DNA of 32,394 nt, from positions 1 to 32,394 of IMG/VR virus record IMGVR_UViG_3300013306_000372; one strand, given 5' to 3'. This DNA is from a virus. This document shows, piece after piece, positions 7,226 through 16,043 of the stretch. Position 1 is the stretch's first letter. Every line of letters begins with the position of its first letter. Under the pieces are notes generated by a model. It saw nothing but the letters and a program-made list of their open reading frames with translations. It was not told where the DNA came from and made no database searches. Both the position numbers and the translations under genes were made by a program.

Positions 7226-8148
7226 AGGCCGACCAGCTCCCGAACAAAGCTCAAACCCTGCTGAGAACCGACCAGCAGCACCCCAGCAGACAACACCCAT
7301 TCATGACCTGGTGCTTCGCCCTCGAGCAGAAGCCGGCGCAACTCGCTGCTGTCGCCGGGGCCAACGATCCTTGCGCGCATGCTGGTGTCTGCGTTTCCGC
7401 CGGCCAGCAGCGCTTTCAGATCATTCAACTGCTGGTCGCGGCCCAACTGCTGGGCAGCCTTGCGGCTGGCCAATGCCGCCAGTTCACCCATCGGCGAGCT
7501 GTCGGCCGCATAGCTCTCCAGAACGGCGAGCTGGCCGGACATGGTTTGTTTGGCGGCTTTCACCAAGGTGCAGCGCTCGAGGGGCAAGGTCTGCCAACGC
7601 GGCAACGGTCCGGCGCTGGGAATTACCCACTTTTCCGTTTCGAGACGCGACAGGTTGCGAGCCCGGCGCTCGGTGCGTACCAGGTCGGGGATAGGCAGCA
7701 GCGCATTGAAGCGCGCTAGGGTTTCGGCGAACTGGTCGTAGCGCGTGCCCAGAAACATCAGCGACAGCGCAAATTGGGGTCCTGTTGGGCGCCCGGTATC
7801 ACCGGCGTCGACCAGTTTGCTGGCCAGCTGCTGCAGCAAGTTCGGCGCCGAAAGAAAACGTTGCTGACCGCGTCCCTGGCCGACACCGCTTTGAAACGGC
7901 GTAACCGTCAAACAGGCCGGGACTTCGCCCATCTGCCCGGCAAGCGCGGCGCGACCGGCAGCGATCGCGCTTTCAGCGGCAGCACCGACCGGCCCAGGGT
8001 TGGTGCTGGTCATCCCGTCCAGTCCCGCCAATCGTTGCGCGGTACTGGCCAGCTCACCACCGGCAAGATCTTTGGCAGCCGATAGCTCGCCCATCCAGTG
8101 CGTGGCCTGCTCCGGCCATTGCATGGTCACAGGCGCCCAAGTCGTCAT
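7222..8148 (-). CDS. Unassigned phage structural protein
   Basis: This 308-residue protein of unknown family is coupled by 4-bp overlaps to both neighbours. It is Ala/Leu-rich and mainly helical, with a repeated KLVDAG / LASRKAAQQLGRD style and a hydrophobic beta-like C-terminus (HEWVLSAGVLLVGSQQGLSFV). No signal peptide or clear membrane helix is present. Genes at this position, between tail-fibre assembly and baseplate hub, are found in K139-like prophages and are usually annotated as hypothetical. A baseplate or tail-tip role is the best guess from context. Confidence 0.6.
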   Translation of the reverse strand: MTTWAPVTMQWPEQATHWMGELSAAKDLAGGELASTAQRLAGLDGMTSTNPGPVGAAAESAIAAGRAALAGQMGEVPACLTVTPFQSGVGQGRGQQRFLSAPNLLQQLASKLVDAGDTGRPTGPQFALSLMFLGTRYDQFAETLARFNALLPIPDLVRTERRARNLSRLETEKWVIPSAGPLPRWQTLPLERCTLVKAAKQTMSGQLAVLESYAADSSPMGELAALASRKAAQQLGRDQQLNDLKALLAGGNADTSMRARIVGPGDSSELRRLLLEGEAPGHEWVLSAGVLLVGSQQGLSFVRELVGL

Positions 8149-8831
8149 TGAGGATCTGCCCAGGTCATTGCCTGAAGCGTCGCAAGATCGCCCGCCGCCA
8201 GTGCCTCATCCAGCTGCTGCTTCAAGCGGTTGCCTTGCTGCAGCATCTTGAGTTTGTAGTCCGTGAGATCGTCGCCGACCTGACGCAACTGGGCCACGGT
8301 GTGCAGGCGAAAGTCTCGCATGCCCTGCTCGTCCCGGCTTACATACGGGCCATCGATCCCGCGCAGGATCATGCCGGTGAGGTTCAGTTGATCGCTGAAC
8401 TCACTGGTGTATTGATGGGGCTCACCCAAGGCCGACGACCAGAAACCTTTGGTGATCGCGACGGCGCAGGCCTTGTTCACTTCGGCAACTTTCACCTCAT
8501 ACACTCGCCCGATATCAGCCACCCACTCGCCGCTCTGCCAATGGTGAGCCGGCGACGGTCGCGGGGTAGCTGTCAGTCCTGCAGGCAGCTCTCCCAGGTC
8601 GAGATGCTGCTGCTCGGATCCATCGACGGTGCTGTAGACCAAACCGCGCCGATCAACGATCTGCTTCGGCTTGCTTCCCACCAACGCCCAGGCAAAGCCT
8701 ATCGGTGGTGCCGACAGCGGTTTGGCCAACTGGATCGCGTTGCTCGGCAGCGAATCGCCAAGACCTGGAATAACTGGAAACTCTACCGGCCCCTGCAAGG
8801 CACCGGCGCTGTCGATCAAATAGCTAAACAT
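8145..8831 (-). CDS. Tail fibre assembly-like protein with DUF4376-type C-terminal half
   Basis: This 228-residue protein follows the tail fibre gene by 7 bp. The N-terminal half (about 1-115) contains prolines and the QSGEWV pattern of tail fibre assembly chaperones. The C-terminal half (about 120-228) contains VNKACAVAITKGFWSSALGE, then a TSEFSDQLNLTGMI pattern, typical of DUF4376 proteins found with phage tail fibres. It probably helps the fibre trimerise or attaches to its tip. It overlaps the next gene by 4 bp. Confidence 0.68.
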   Translation of the reverse strand: MFSYLIDSAGALQGPVEFPVIPGLGDSLPSNAIQLAKPLSAPPIGFAWALVGSKPKQIVDRRGLVYSTVDGSEQQHLDLGELPAGLTATPRPSPAHHWQSGEWVADIGRVYEVKVAEVNKACAVAITKGFWSSALGEPHQYTSEFSDQLNLTGMILRGIDGPYVSRDEQGMRDFRLHTVAQLRQVGDDLTDYKLKMLQQGNRLKQQLDEALAAGDLATLQAMTWADPQ

Positions 8832-8838
8832 GGTGACC

Positions 8839-10548
8839 TCAGATCAGTTTGATTCGGCCGGGATAGGCGATGTTGCGCGGACGGGTTTCCGTGGCAAATG
8901 TGCCGCTTGGATAACCGTCAAAAAACGTCTGCGCGGGAATGGTGTCGTTCGCCCATTTGTTCGGCAGGGCGAATGCCCAGGCGGTGTCGAGGATCAGGGC
9001 GGTACCGCCGTCGGCGCCGGCCGATGTAGGCAGGTAGTGTTGGTGATGCTGCAGTGCAGATCCTTGAGAGCTGCCGGCCACGCGGTTGAGATCCACAGCC
9101 CGGCTTTCATCCAGCACACGAAGAAACTCACCGCGACCCTCAGGGCCACGGAAGGTCAACGCACCGGTGCCGCTCGTCCAGCCGCCTTCCTTACCGATGC
9201 GCGCCGCCTCGGTGGTCAACATTCCCGATTGTTGTGCGTGATCCCACAACCATGGCCATTCGGCACGGACCAGCTCTCGACCGTTGAGCGGCCCGTAGCC
9301 TCCCGGATTGAACAGCGTTGTGGTCTCGAAAACCGGTCGACCGAGTGGCGTGTTGTCGTGCCGCGCGATCGGCCACCAACTGCCGGCGCCGTCACTGCGC
9401 AGGTGCCAAAAATCACCCGCGCCCATGAGCACAAAGAACGAATACCCGGCCGCGTTGAGGTGGGTGTGAAACTTGATCTTGTCGGTGCCTTGGGCAGCAA
9501 TCACCAGACGGTTTCCGGCGTTATCTACACGCCGAACAAGAATGTCCATGACGCCCAGGGCGGCATCAGCGACCGGCAACGTCACCGTGCGATTGGATGC
9601 GGCCGCATCGATCAGTACCAGCCCCCGGTTGAGTCCGGTCAACGTCGTGTCCGCCGCCAAACTGGTGACCACATTGCGAATCGCGAAGTGCTTCACCAGT
9701 GGTCCGCCGATCGGCTCCACCGGCCGGCGATCAGTCACGGTGTTTGAGTTCGGCAGATCCGCGATCGCCACACAGTAATGACGGACCCCGGCACTGTCGG
9801 TGTAATCGGCCTTGTCCGGACCAAACACCACTTTCCAACTGGCCACGACATCGTTCAGCTCGCGTTGCAGGCACACATCCAGCCACGCCGTGGTCGGAAA
9901 CGCCGGCGGCACCACGGCCAATACCGAGGAACGCTCAATCCGGATGCCTTCCAGATAACCGGTTCCGGGTTTGAGTTGATAGGTCGCCCCCACTTTCTCC
10001 AACTGCAGCGACGTGCCGAAAAAACATGCACGGCCAAACACATCGCGGTTGCTCATCCGCTCACGCTCATCGATGCCGGCCAGGCGCACGGTGAAGTCGT
10101 GTTGCCAGGTCTTGGCATCAATGGTGATACCAGTGATTGCCTGGGCACCGTCAAAGGCCACCAGGAAGTTTCGAGTCAGGTTGTTGCCGATCTGCAGCGG
10201 CGGGATGTTCCGGCGCTTCTGCTGCAGAGGCACGTAGGCGACCGCGAACAGAATGCCCTCAGCCGACTCCAGACCGATCCAGTTGAAATCCCAATCACCC
10301 ACGTCGGACCCGATCTGTGCGCTGTACACCACCTGGTTGGGGTTTACATAGCCGGCGTGATCCCCCGGAATTTCGTGCACATACACAATCTGAGCCGCGG
10401 CGGGTTTCGGCGCCGAGCGATTGACCGGACTGTTCGGGTCAAGTCCTGGAACTTTGGCAAAGATGAACCGACGCACTTCCAGCCCCTGCAGGGCTGCAAG
10501 TTTTTGCGCAATCAGGCTTTCGCCGGCGAGGGTAATACTGGCTCCCAT
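8839..10548 (-). CDS. Tail fibre protein (gpH-like, DUF3751 N-terminus)
   Basis: This 569-residue protein has a virion-attachment N-terminus (about 1-150) with the pattern of the phage tail-collar fibre family: GLEVRRFIFAKVPGLDP, then NWIGLESAEGILFAVAYVP. The middle contains beta-rich repeats. The C-terminal part carries NPGGYGPLNGRELV and LQHHQHYLP, which resembles the collar/tip region with His-x-x-His motifs seen in fibre tips. It is likely the receptor-binding fibre that sets host range. It follows gpI and precedes the assembly gene, as in P2 (I-H-G). Confidence 0.82.
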   Translation of the reverse strand: MGASITLAGESLIAQKLAALQGLEVRRFIFAKVPGLDPNSPVNRSAPKPAAAQIVYVHEIPGDHAGYVNPNQVVYSAQIGSDVGDWDFNWIGLESAEGILFAVAYVPLQQKRRNIPPLQIGNNLTRNFLVAFDGAQAITGITIDAKTWQHDFTVRLAGIDERERMSNRDVFGRACFFGTSLQLEKVGATYQLKPGTGYLEGIRIERSSVLAVVPPAFPTTAWLDVCLQRELNDVVASWKVVFGPDKADYTDSAGVRHYCVAIADLPNSNTVTDRRPVEPIGGPLVKHFAIRNVVTSLAADTTLTGLNRGLVLIDAAASNRTVTLPVADAALGVMDILVRRVDNAGNRLVIAAQGTDKIKFHTHLNAAGYSFFVLMGAGDFWHLRSDGAGSWWPIARHDNTPLGRPVFETTTLFNPGGYGPLNGRELVRAEWPWLWDHAQQSGMLTTEAARIGKEGGWTSGTGALTFRGPEGRGEFLRVLDESRAVDLNRVAGSSQGSALQHHQHYLPTSAGADGGTALILDTAWAFALPNKWANDTIPAQTFFDGYPSGTFATETRPRNIAYPGRIKLI

Positions 10549-10559
10549 TGACGGGGCTC

Positions 10560-11084
10560 CTAGAGGCTGGCAACCAGCGTTTGCTGGTCGTCGTTGAAGT
10601 CGACCAGCGCAATGCCCATTGGCACCGACGTGATGGTCACGAAGTCATAACGGCGGCAGGTGCGGCCGTATTGCTGGATCAATACGCGCAGCAGTTCGGG
10701 GTTTTGGGACAGTTGGGTGTCGGAGAACCGCAGCAGCACGACATCCCAATCCCGGTCGGGCATGCGCTCCTCGATCTCGACATAACCCACGCCCAGGCGT
10801 ACCAGAATGCGTTTCATGCCGGCCGTGCTGCCAGCGTCGACCGCGTTGATGAAGGCGAACTTCACGCGCAGCCGGTAGAGCGCTTCGGGCTCGCCCTTGA
10901 ACCGGGTGATGTCGCGCTGCCAAGCCAGCAGATCGAGCACGATCAAGTGGCAGGTGTCGGCATCCATCTGCAGCAACGGCCAGCGCAACCAGCCCTCAAC
11001 CTTTTCCCACCAGCTTTGCGCGGCATCTTTGAGTTTGGTCAGCTCGGTACCGGCCAGCCAGAACTTGAGGTTCAGCTTAATCAT
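10560..11084 (-). CDS. Tail protein I (gpI-like baseplate wedge)
   Basis: This 174-residue protein overlaps the baseplate J gene by 8 bp and precedes the fibre gene, the canonical J-I-H position. Residues about 20-100 (WWEKVEGWLRWPLLQMDADT, then LAWQRDITRFKGEPEALYRL) show the Trp-rich helical pattern of tail protein I, which joins the fibre to the wedge. No other motif is seen. Confidence 0.72.
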   Translation of the reverse strand: MIKLNLKFWLAGTELTKLKDAAQSWWEKVEGWLRWPLLQMDADTCHLIVLDLLAWQRDITRFKGEPEALYRLRVKFAFINAVDAGSTAGMKRILVRLGVGYVEIEERMPDRDWDVVLLRFSDTQLSQNPELLRVLIQQYGRTCRRYDFVTITSVPMGIALVDFNDDQQTLVASL

Positions 11085-12252
11085 GCAGGTGTACCTGCAG
11101 GCTGCGGATCCGGGGAATGTTCAACTCGGAGACGATGTCCGCGTTGGCGAAGTCCAACGACTCAATGCCAGCGAACTGCAGATGGAGTTCTTCGCCCAGG
11201 CGACTGAACGAAAAGCGCGACTGCGGATGGGTTCGCGTCGGCTGATAGTCGCTGGTCGAACTCTCGCGAAACGCGGCACGGATGAACTGGGTTACACCCT
11301 CCTCCAGCGCCTGCAGCTGCTCCGCTGTCAGGTAGGAGCGCGGCCAGATCTGGACGCTCACATCGTGCTGGGTTTCGGGCATCACCATCACCAGCAGATC
11401 GTCGCCATGGCCATGATTGCCAGAGTCTCGAATGTGCGCGTTGATTTGCTCCAGGTACGTGGCCGCCGGCACATCGGCCTCAAACAACACGTACGCGTTG
11501 GCACTGCCTGGGCCGCGTGGTGCGCCATGCTCGAAATACACACCGTCCGGGCTCACACCCGGGAATGCGGAGATCATGGCTCGATACACCGCGTCGGTGT
11601 GCCACTGGTTGACCGCTGAGAACTGGTTGCGGGTACGCAAGCGCAGATCCTCATTCGGCTCCGGATCTGCGCCTGGCTTGGTCAACCAGCCGTCAGCATT
11701 CACCACTTGGGCAATGCCCGGCAGCGGCTCCGGCAGGATCGCGTAATAACCAGGCGCCAGGTTGAAACCTGAGCCGCTTTCGATCGCCTCAACGGGGATC
11801 TGCAGCTGCATCAGGCCGTCCGTGAACAATCCCGGCGCCGTCGTCACCAGTTGATAGATGTGTCCATTGATCGCGGCGGACTGCACGACCGTGCGGGCAG
11901 GCACCTCCATTGCCCCGCCTGGGGCCGTTCGAGTGAACAGCAAAACGCCCTGTGCTTTGGTTGCGCCCTTGCGCTCGACATTGACCGCCCAGGCCAACAT
12001 GTCGAGCCAGCTGTCCACGGCGGTTTTCACAAAGAAGTTCGGCAGCACCGTGGCGACGAAAAAGTCGAGGATCCACAGCACGGGCTTGGTCACCAGTGCG
12101 GTGACAACCCGCCAGAACGGTGAGTACGCGCTGGTGTTGCTCAGCTTGCTGCCCTGGGCACTCACCTCGGCTTCCCACGCCTGGCGCAGACCCGCGTCGG
12201 TGGTTGGGATGCCGGCATCCGCGAGGGCCTGTTTGAAATCTACGTCGCTCAC
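11077..12252 (-). CDS. Baseplate wedge protein J (gp47-like)
   Basis: This 391-residue protein has the baseplate J layout. An N-terminal helical part includes a long hydrophobic stretch (about 48-75), then GATKAQGVLLFTRTAPGG and IPVEAIESGSGFNLAPGYY with the conserved beta-rich core, then PNEDLRLRTRNQFS. J forms the baseplate wedge that clamps hub, fibre and sheath. It lies between the DUF2590 gene (4-bp overlap) and gpI. Confidence 0.88.
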   Translation of the reverse strand: MSDVDFKQALADAGIPTTDAGLRQAWEAEVSAQGSKLSNTSAYSPFWRVVTALVTKPVLWILDFFVATVLPNFFVKTAVDSWLDMLAWAVNVERKGATKAQGVLLFTRTAPGGAMEVPARTVVQSAAINGHIYQLVTTAPGLFTDGLMQLQIPVEAIESGSGFNLAPGYYAILPEPLPGIAQVVNADGWLTKPGADPEPNEDLRLRTRNQFSAVNQWHTDAVYRAMISAFPGVSPDGVYFEHGAPRGPGSANAYVLFEADVPAATYLEQINAHIRDSGNHGHGDDLLVMVMPETQHDVSVQIWPRSYLTAEQLQALEEGVTQFIRAAFRESSTSDYQPTRTHPQSRFSFSRLGEELHLQFAGIESLDFANADIVSELNIPRIRSLQVHLHD

Positions 12253-12566
12253 AACGTTACCTCGATCTTGCCGAATTTCAGGGTGGTCGCCGTAACCAGG
12301 TACTGACCCGGCTGCAGCTGCGTGATCAACGCGGTGCCCGGTACCAGGCGTTCGTCTGCCTCCACCAGCAGTTCCATCTGCTGGATGCAGTCGCGTTGTT
12401 TAAGCCGATCGCGCTCCGCGACCAGCGTCACGAGCAGGCCGCTGTCGCGGATCATGTGAGCGATGTCCTGGGCGATGCTGGCCCGGTCATCGACGAGCAG
12501 CGGCTGGCGGGAAAGATCCAGCACCAGGTCGTTGTTCTGAATCAGCAGATCGATGTATTCGCTCAT
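12249..12566 (-). CDS. DUF2590 family tail protein (gpW/gp25-like position)
   Basis: This 105-residue protein starts MSEYIDLLIQNNDLVLDLSR and continues QPLLVDDRASIAQDIAHMIR, the pattern of DUF2590 proteins in K139-type phages and of small lysozyme-like wedge proteins such as P2 gpW. It sits between tape measure and J with 4-bp overlaps on both sides. A wedge role is inferred from position. Confidence 0.78.
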   Translation of the reverse strand: MSEYIDLLIQNNDLVLDLSRQPLLVDDRASIAQDIAHMIRDSGLLVTLVAERDRLKQRDCIQQMELLVEADERLVPGTALITQLQPGQYLVTATTLKFGKIEVTL

Positions 12567-14548
12567 CCCGGTACCGCCATGTTCACCATGTTTTCCATCT
12601 CCAGCTGAGTCATAGGCTTGCTGTTGTGGATCTCGACTTTCTCCACGTGCATGCCCCGGTTCTGGCTGCTGTTGTTGTTCTGAATGCTGGTCAGCAGGCC
12701 GCCCTGCGGTACCGCACTCGGCCGCACAGGTGACAAACTCGGGATGGCTGCATTGATGGTGTTTTGAGCCTTCTGCGCGGCGGCAGCGCTGTCGGCGTTG
12801 TTCACGCCGATGTCAGTGCCGGGCACCTCGGGCATGGCGCCGAATTTGGTCTCGATGTTGACGCCTGGGATCTTGTTCAGCATCTCGATCAGGTTGTTGA
12901 TCGAGGTGTGAAAGATCGCGACGATGCCGTCCCAAGCGGCCTTGGCCATGCCACTCCAGCCGCCCATCGACGTGAACCAGTCAGACAGTGCCGACAATTG
13001 ATCGCTGACCCACTTGAAGGCCTCACTGTTCATCAGCGCGGACGTCCATTCGTCCCAGTACACGACCGCCAGAGTGATCACGGCGATCAACGCCACAATC
13101 CCCGCGACGATCAACAACACCGGGTTGGCCAACATCGCGGCGTTGACCAGCCAGATTGCGGCTTGCCACAGCATCATGCCGGCTCGAATAACGCCCATCG
13201 TTGTGTACATCACCACCAGGCCCGCGACCAACAAGGCGATCACTGTCGCCTGCAGCAGAAAGCCTGCAATCGCCCGCAGGTTGAGCAGTTGAACGACTTT
13301 CCAGACAGTCACCATCGCGAGCCAGGCCATGCGGCTGATACCGACGGCTAAGGTCAGCAAAGACATGGCGGCAATGATCGCCAGAATGGTCAGCGTGACG
13401 ATGCCGATCACGCGAGCGATGTTGGGAAAGATCTGCGCCCAGCGAGCCATGGTGCTGGCAATGCCGCTGAGTTTGGCCATCAGTGGCGTGAGTATCGGCA
13501 GCAACACCTGGCCGAACACGATGCGCAGCGCTTCAACAGCGGCAGTGAACTGCTGCCAAGGATCGACCATCGCATCAGCCATGTTCTTGGCGTCTTCGAG
13601 CCCGCGCACCTTGCCCAGTTTGTCCAGGCTGTTGCGCAAGCGATCGCTGTCCTTGGACAAGGCACCGATCACCTGGGCGCCTTCACCACCGAACGCTTCC
13701 ACCAGTTTTGCGCTGGCGGACGCGGTGGTCAGATCGCCCAACTTGCCTTCCAGCTTGGACATGATGTCCAACATCGGCAGGGCCTTGCCCTGGTCGTCGG
13801 TGAACTTCATGCCCATCTTCTCGGACGCCGCGCCGAGGTTTTCAAAGAAAGCCTTGTAGCGTCCGCCGGCGTCGCCGCCCTCCATGGTGCTGGACAGCGA
13901 ACCGATCACCGCGAACTGCTCGGCAATATCCACGCCGCTGGCCGTAGCAATGGCCCCCACTTCCTTGAAGGCGTCTTTAAGCTGGGCGCCGTCAGTGCGG
14001 AACAGCTGCACCGCGAGAGCAGTCTGGCCGCCCAACTTTTCGACCCACTCGCCTTTGCCCATCGCGTCTGCCTGGCCCTTGAACAAGTTGTACATGGTGC
14101 CCACGTAGGAGCCCATGGTTTCAGCGTCGGATTTGGTGGCCTTGGCCAGCAGGTTGCTGGTGTTGGTGAAGGTGGCCAACTGGCTGCCGGTCAGGCCCTT
14201 GATCGCGCCCTCGATGCTGTACGCCGAGGCGACAAAATCCCGGGCGTTCTCGCCGTAGTTCATCGAGAACTCAAGGGCCTTCTGATTCAGCGCCGTCAGC
14301 GCGTCTTCTGCCACGCCCAGGGATTTGACCTCGCCCAGGGCGCGGTTCATCTCCAGCGCTGGCTGCAACGATTCGTTGATACCGACGAACGCACCGGTAA
14401 CGCCCGCCAAGCCCATGCCCATCGTCTTGATGTTCTTTTCGCTTTGCTCGGTCAGCTCGGAAAAGCTCATTTTCACCTTGCCCAGTGGTGCGGTGACCTT
14501 GTCGGTCAGGGCCAGGATGAAGTCCAGGCGGGCGCTACGGTCGGCCAT
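12563..14548 (-). CDS. Tail tape measure protein
   Basis: This 661-residue protein is the second longest in the prophage after the terminase frame. The N-terminus (LDFILALTDKVTAPLGKVKM) is typical of phage tape measure proteins. Long helical, alanine-rich segments lie at about 50-350, followed by several hydrophobic segments at about 365-510, as in proteins that set tail length and help DNA cross the inner membrane. It begins 7 bp after the end of the frameshifted tail chaperone frame, with AGGA as Shine-Dalgarno. The length predicts a tail somewhat shorter than P2 (815-residue tape measure). Confidence 0.92.
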   Translation of the reverse strand: MADRSARLDFILALTDKVTAPLGKVKMSFSELTEQSEKNIKTMGMGLAGVTGAFVGINESLQPALEMNRALGEVKSLGVAEDALTALNQKALEFSMNYGENARDFVASAYSIEGAIKGLTGSQLATFTNTSNLLAKATKSDAETMGSYVGTMYNLFKGQADAMGKGEWVEKLGGQTALAVQLFRTDGAQLKDAFKEVGAIATASGVDIAEQFAVIGSLSSTMEGGDAGGRYKAFFENLGAASEKMGMKFTDDQGKALPMLDIMSKLEGKLGDLTTASASAKLVEAFGGEGAQVIGALSKDSDRLRNSLDKLGKVRGLEDAKNMADAMVDPWQQFTAAVEALRIVFGQVLLPILTPLMAKLSGIASTMARWAQIFPNIARVIGIVTLTILAIIAAMSLLTLAVGISRMAWLAMVTVWKVVQLLNLRAIAGFLLQATVIALLVAGLVVMYTTMGVIRAGMMLWQAAIWLVNAAMLANPVLLIVAGIVALIAVITLAVVYWDEWTSALMNSEAFKWVSDQLSALSDWFTSMGGWSGMAKAAWDGIVAIFHTSINNLIEMLNKIPGVNIETKFGAMPEVPGTDIGVNNADSAAAAQKAQNTINAAIPSLSPVRPSAVPQGGLLTSIQNNNSSQNRGMHVEKVEIHNSKPMTQLEMENMVNMAVPG

Positions 14549-14555
14549 GTGTTTC

Positions 14556-15013
14556 CTATCCGTTCAACGCATGGGCAATGCCGTTGGCTACGGCAAATTC
14601 CATGCGCTTCCAGTGTTCGTCATCCAGCCACTTGGCCGTGCCCATGTTTTCAATGCTGGGCTCGGCACCGGGTAGCCAGCGCATGGTCAGGGCCATCAAC
14701 TGGCCCAGACCGTCCTCGGTCAGGCGCTCGGCGTATTCGAGGGCTTTTTTACGATGATCTCGACGTCAGGCGCGTACTCCTCGAGCAGCGCACCGACGAT
14801 CTGCATGGTCATCACCGGGTTCAACATGGTTTCGCGCAGTTCCGCTTTCTGTGCAGGCAGTACGGTGCCGCTCAGCAAGTTGAAGGACGGTGCAACCTTG
14901 TTGGTGGCGGTCATGGCGTTGAAGTACTTGGTGACGTCCTGAGGCGTCAGGGTGAAAGTGAATTCTTTGCTGCCGACTTCCAGGGTGATTTCACGGGATT
15001 GGATCTGGCTCAT
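14556..15013 (-). CDS. Tail assembly chaperone, -1 frameshift fusion (gpE+E'-like)
   Basis: Ribosomes slipping -1 at 14744 would make 90 zero-frame residues plus 62 new ones, beginning ALEYAERLTEDGLGQLMALT and ending at TAG 14558-14556. The -1 frame is open across the whole gap to the tape measure gene and reads as natural protein (TMRWLPGAEPS, then AKWLDDEHWKRMEF). This mirrors P2 E/E' and lambda G/GT, where the longer form is a minor product needed for tail assembly. It has no start of its own. The fusion is inferred from the slippery site and open frame. Confidence 0.82.
14708..14750 (-). promoter_or_regulatory. Programmed -1 frameshift site: slippery heptamer and downstream stem
   Basis: On the minus strand the zero-frame codons GTA AAA AAG contain the heptamer A-AAA-AAG (14750-14744), the most efficient bacterial -1 slippery site. 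A GACCG-AGGA-CGGTC stem-loop follows at 14721-14708, about 22 bases downstream, spanning the zero-frame stop. That spacing is longer than usual, so its role is uncertain. Confidence 0.8.
14720..15013 (-). CDS. Tail assembly chaperone, zero-frame product (gpE-like)
   Basis: ATG 15013 gives 97 residues; the frame extends upstream to 15067, but that extension overlaps the Rz stop and has a poor context. The beginning MSQIQSREITLEVGSKEFTF and the following VTKYFNAMTA fit the phage tail assembly chaperone family (DUF2765 type). It binds the tape measure before tube polymerisation. Residues 89-90 (Lys-Lys) are encoded on the slippery heptamer at 14750-14744. Without slippage, translation ends 7 residues later. 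Confidence 0.82.
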   Translation of the reverse strand: MSQIQSREITLEVGSKEFTFTLTPQDVTKYFNAMTATNKVAPSFNLLSGTVLPAQKAELRETMLNPVMTMQIVGALLEEYAPDVEIIVKKPSNTPSA

Positions 15014-15054
15014 GTTCGTGTCCGTTGTGGTGGTTGATTGAAGGGTGATTCGGG

Positions 15055-15510
15055 TTAGCGCAGGCACACCTGGCGCACGTAGTCCTGCAGCCCCAGGATC
15101 ATTTGCCGGCTGAGGGCAAGCTGGTCTCTGAGGGTGAAATAATCCGGTCGAGCGTCTGCTGCGAGTTCGGCGGTGCCTGCATCAGCCAAGCCGCCGGCGC
15201 CGGTGGCGTCTGGCGTGGTGGTGCTGCAGGTGCCTTTGAAGCGCAGCCGCTGACGGCCATCGGCAACATCAAGGCGCAAAGTGTCGATTTCAGTGCGTGC
15301 ATGGTTCAGTTCCTGGGTGCGGGCTCGATCGATCTCATCGCGGGCGGCGAGCATTTCGCCGCTGATCCGGGCGGCTTCACGCAGGCCGCTGGCTTCGTAC
15401 TGGGCGGCATCACGTTCGTCGCGTGCGGTGTCGCGCTGGCCTTGCAGGATGTCGAATCCAACGAAGGCCGCGAGGCACAGCAGCAGCGGAAACAGGATCT
15501 CGCGCAACAT
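15055..15510 (-). CDS. Rz-like i-spanin
   Basis: ATG 15510 overlaps the lysozyme stop as TGATG and gives 151 residues. One N-terminal membrane helix (about 4-23, ILFPLLLCLAAFVGFDIL) is followed by a long charged coiled coil (about 24-90), the layout of inner-membrane spanins. With the embedded Rz1 lipoprotein it should fuse inner and outer membranes in the last lysis step. Two cysteines near the C-terminal half (GTCSTTT and RQVCLR) are noted but unexplained. An alternative annotation is LysB of P2. Confidence 0.85.
   Translation of the reverse strand: MLREILFPLLLCLAAFVGFDILQGQRDTARDERDAAQYEASGLREAARISGEMLAARDEIDRARTQELNHARTEIDTLRLDVADGRQRLRFKGTCSTTTPDATGAGGLADAGTAELAADARPDYFTLRDQLALSRQMILGLQDYVRQVCLR
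15099..15302 (-). CDS. Rz1-like o-spanin lipoprotein, nested inside Rz
   Basis: This 67-residue frame lies wholly within the Rz gene in another reading frame. It starts MHALKSTLCALMLPMAVSGC: a signal peptide with a lipobox ending at Cys20, followed by a proline-rich mature region (APAAPPRQTPPAPAA). These are the hallmarks of Rz1. After processing it would sit in the outer membrane and bind the C-terminus of Rz. Confidence 0.88.
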   Translation of the reverse strand: MHALKSTLCALMLPMAVSGCASKAPAAPPRQTPPAPAAWLMQAPPNSQQTLDRIISPSETSLPSAGK

Positions 15511-16043
15511 CAAAGACCCTCCGCGCACATAGCCGCTTCGGCACGCCGGCGAGCGTGCAGCCCTGGCACAAACTTTTTGCGGCCCTGGGCATCGGTGACG
15601 GAGGACCAGACCGGTGTCTTGCCATCAGGCCCCCACGCGAGCGCCTTGCAGCCCTCGGCAATCCGGCCGTCGTTGATCAGGCCGACGGCCCGACTGGCGC
15701 AGGTTCTTGGCAGGCCGAAGTTGTGACCATGGCTGCTCAGCGCGTCGAATGTGTTCTGCCCGATCGCAGGATTGGTCAGGCAGTCGGCAAGAGCCAACTG
15801 ACCCTTCTCGACCACCAGCTGTTCCACCTCGGCGCAGCGCGCCGGCGACCAGTAGTCACCCACCACCAACGGATAAGGGCTGGTGTAACGGGTGATGCCC
15901 TTGCACACCGTAGGCAGACCACGGGCCAACTTATCGGCGTACACAACGTTCTGGCCGTCGCCTTCCCAATTGCCCAGGAACGCTAGCAGCGGAGCGCTGG
16001 CCAGTACGATCGCACCGGTGGCGATCTTGTTACGCAGGCTCAT
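15510..16043 (-). CDS. Lysozyme (GH24-like), SAR-type endolysin
   Basis: This 177-residue protein starts with a short basic segment and a weakly hydrophobic, Ala/Leu-rich helix (about 8-24), typical of signal-anchor-release endolysins. It is followed by the Glu-Asp-Thr catalytic pattern: Glu27 (NWEGDG), Asp37 (VVYADK) and Thr45 or Thr51 (PTVCKGIT). It would be exported by Sec and held inactive in the membrane until the proton motive force collapses, then cleave peptidoglycan. Cys47 and other cysteines could take part in disulfide control. It overlaps both neighbours by 1-4 bp. Confidence 0.85.
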   Translation of the reverse strand: MSLRNKIATGAIVLASAPLLAFLGNWEGDGQNVVYADKLARGLPTVCKGITRYTSPYPLVVGDYWSPARCAEVEQLVVEKGQLALADCLTNPAIGQNTFDALSSHGHNFGLPRTCASRAVGLINDGRIAEGCKALAWGPDGKTPVWSSVTDAQGRKKFVPGLHARRRAEAAMCAEGL

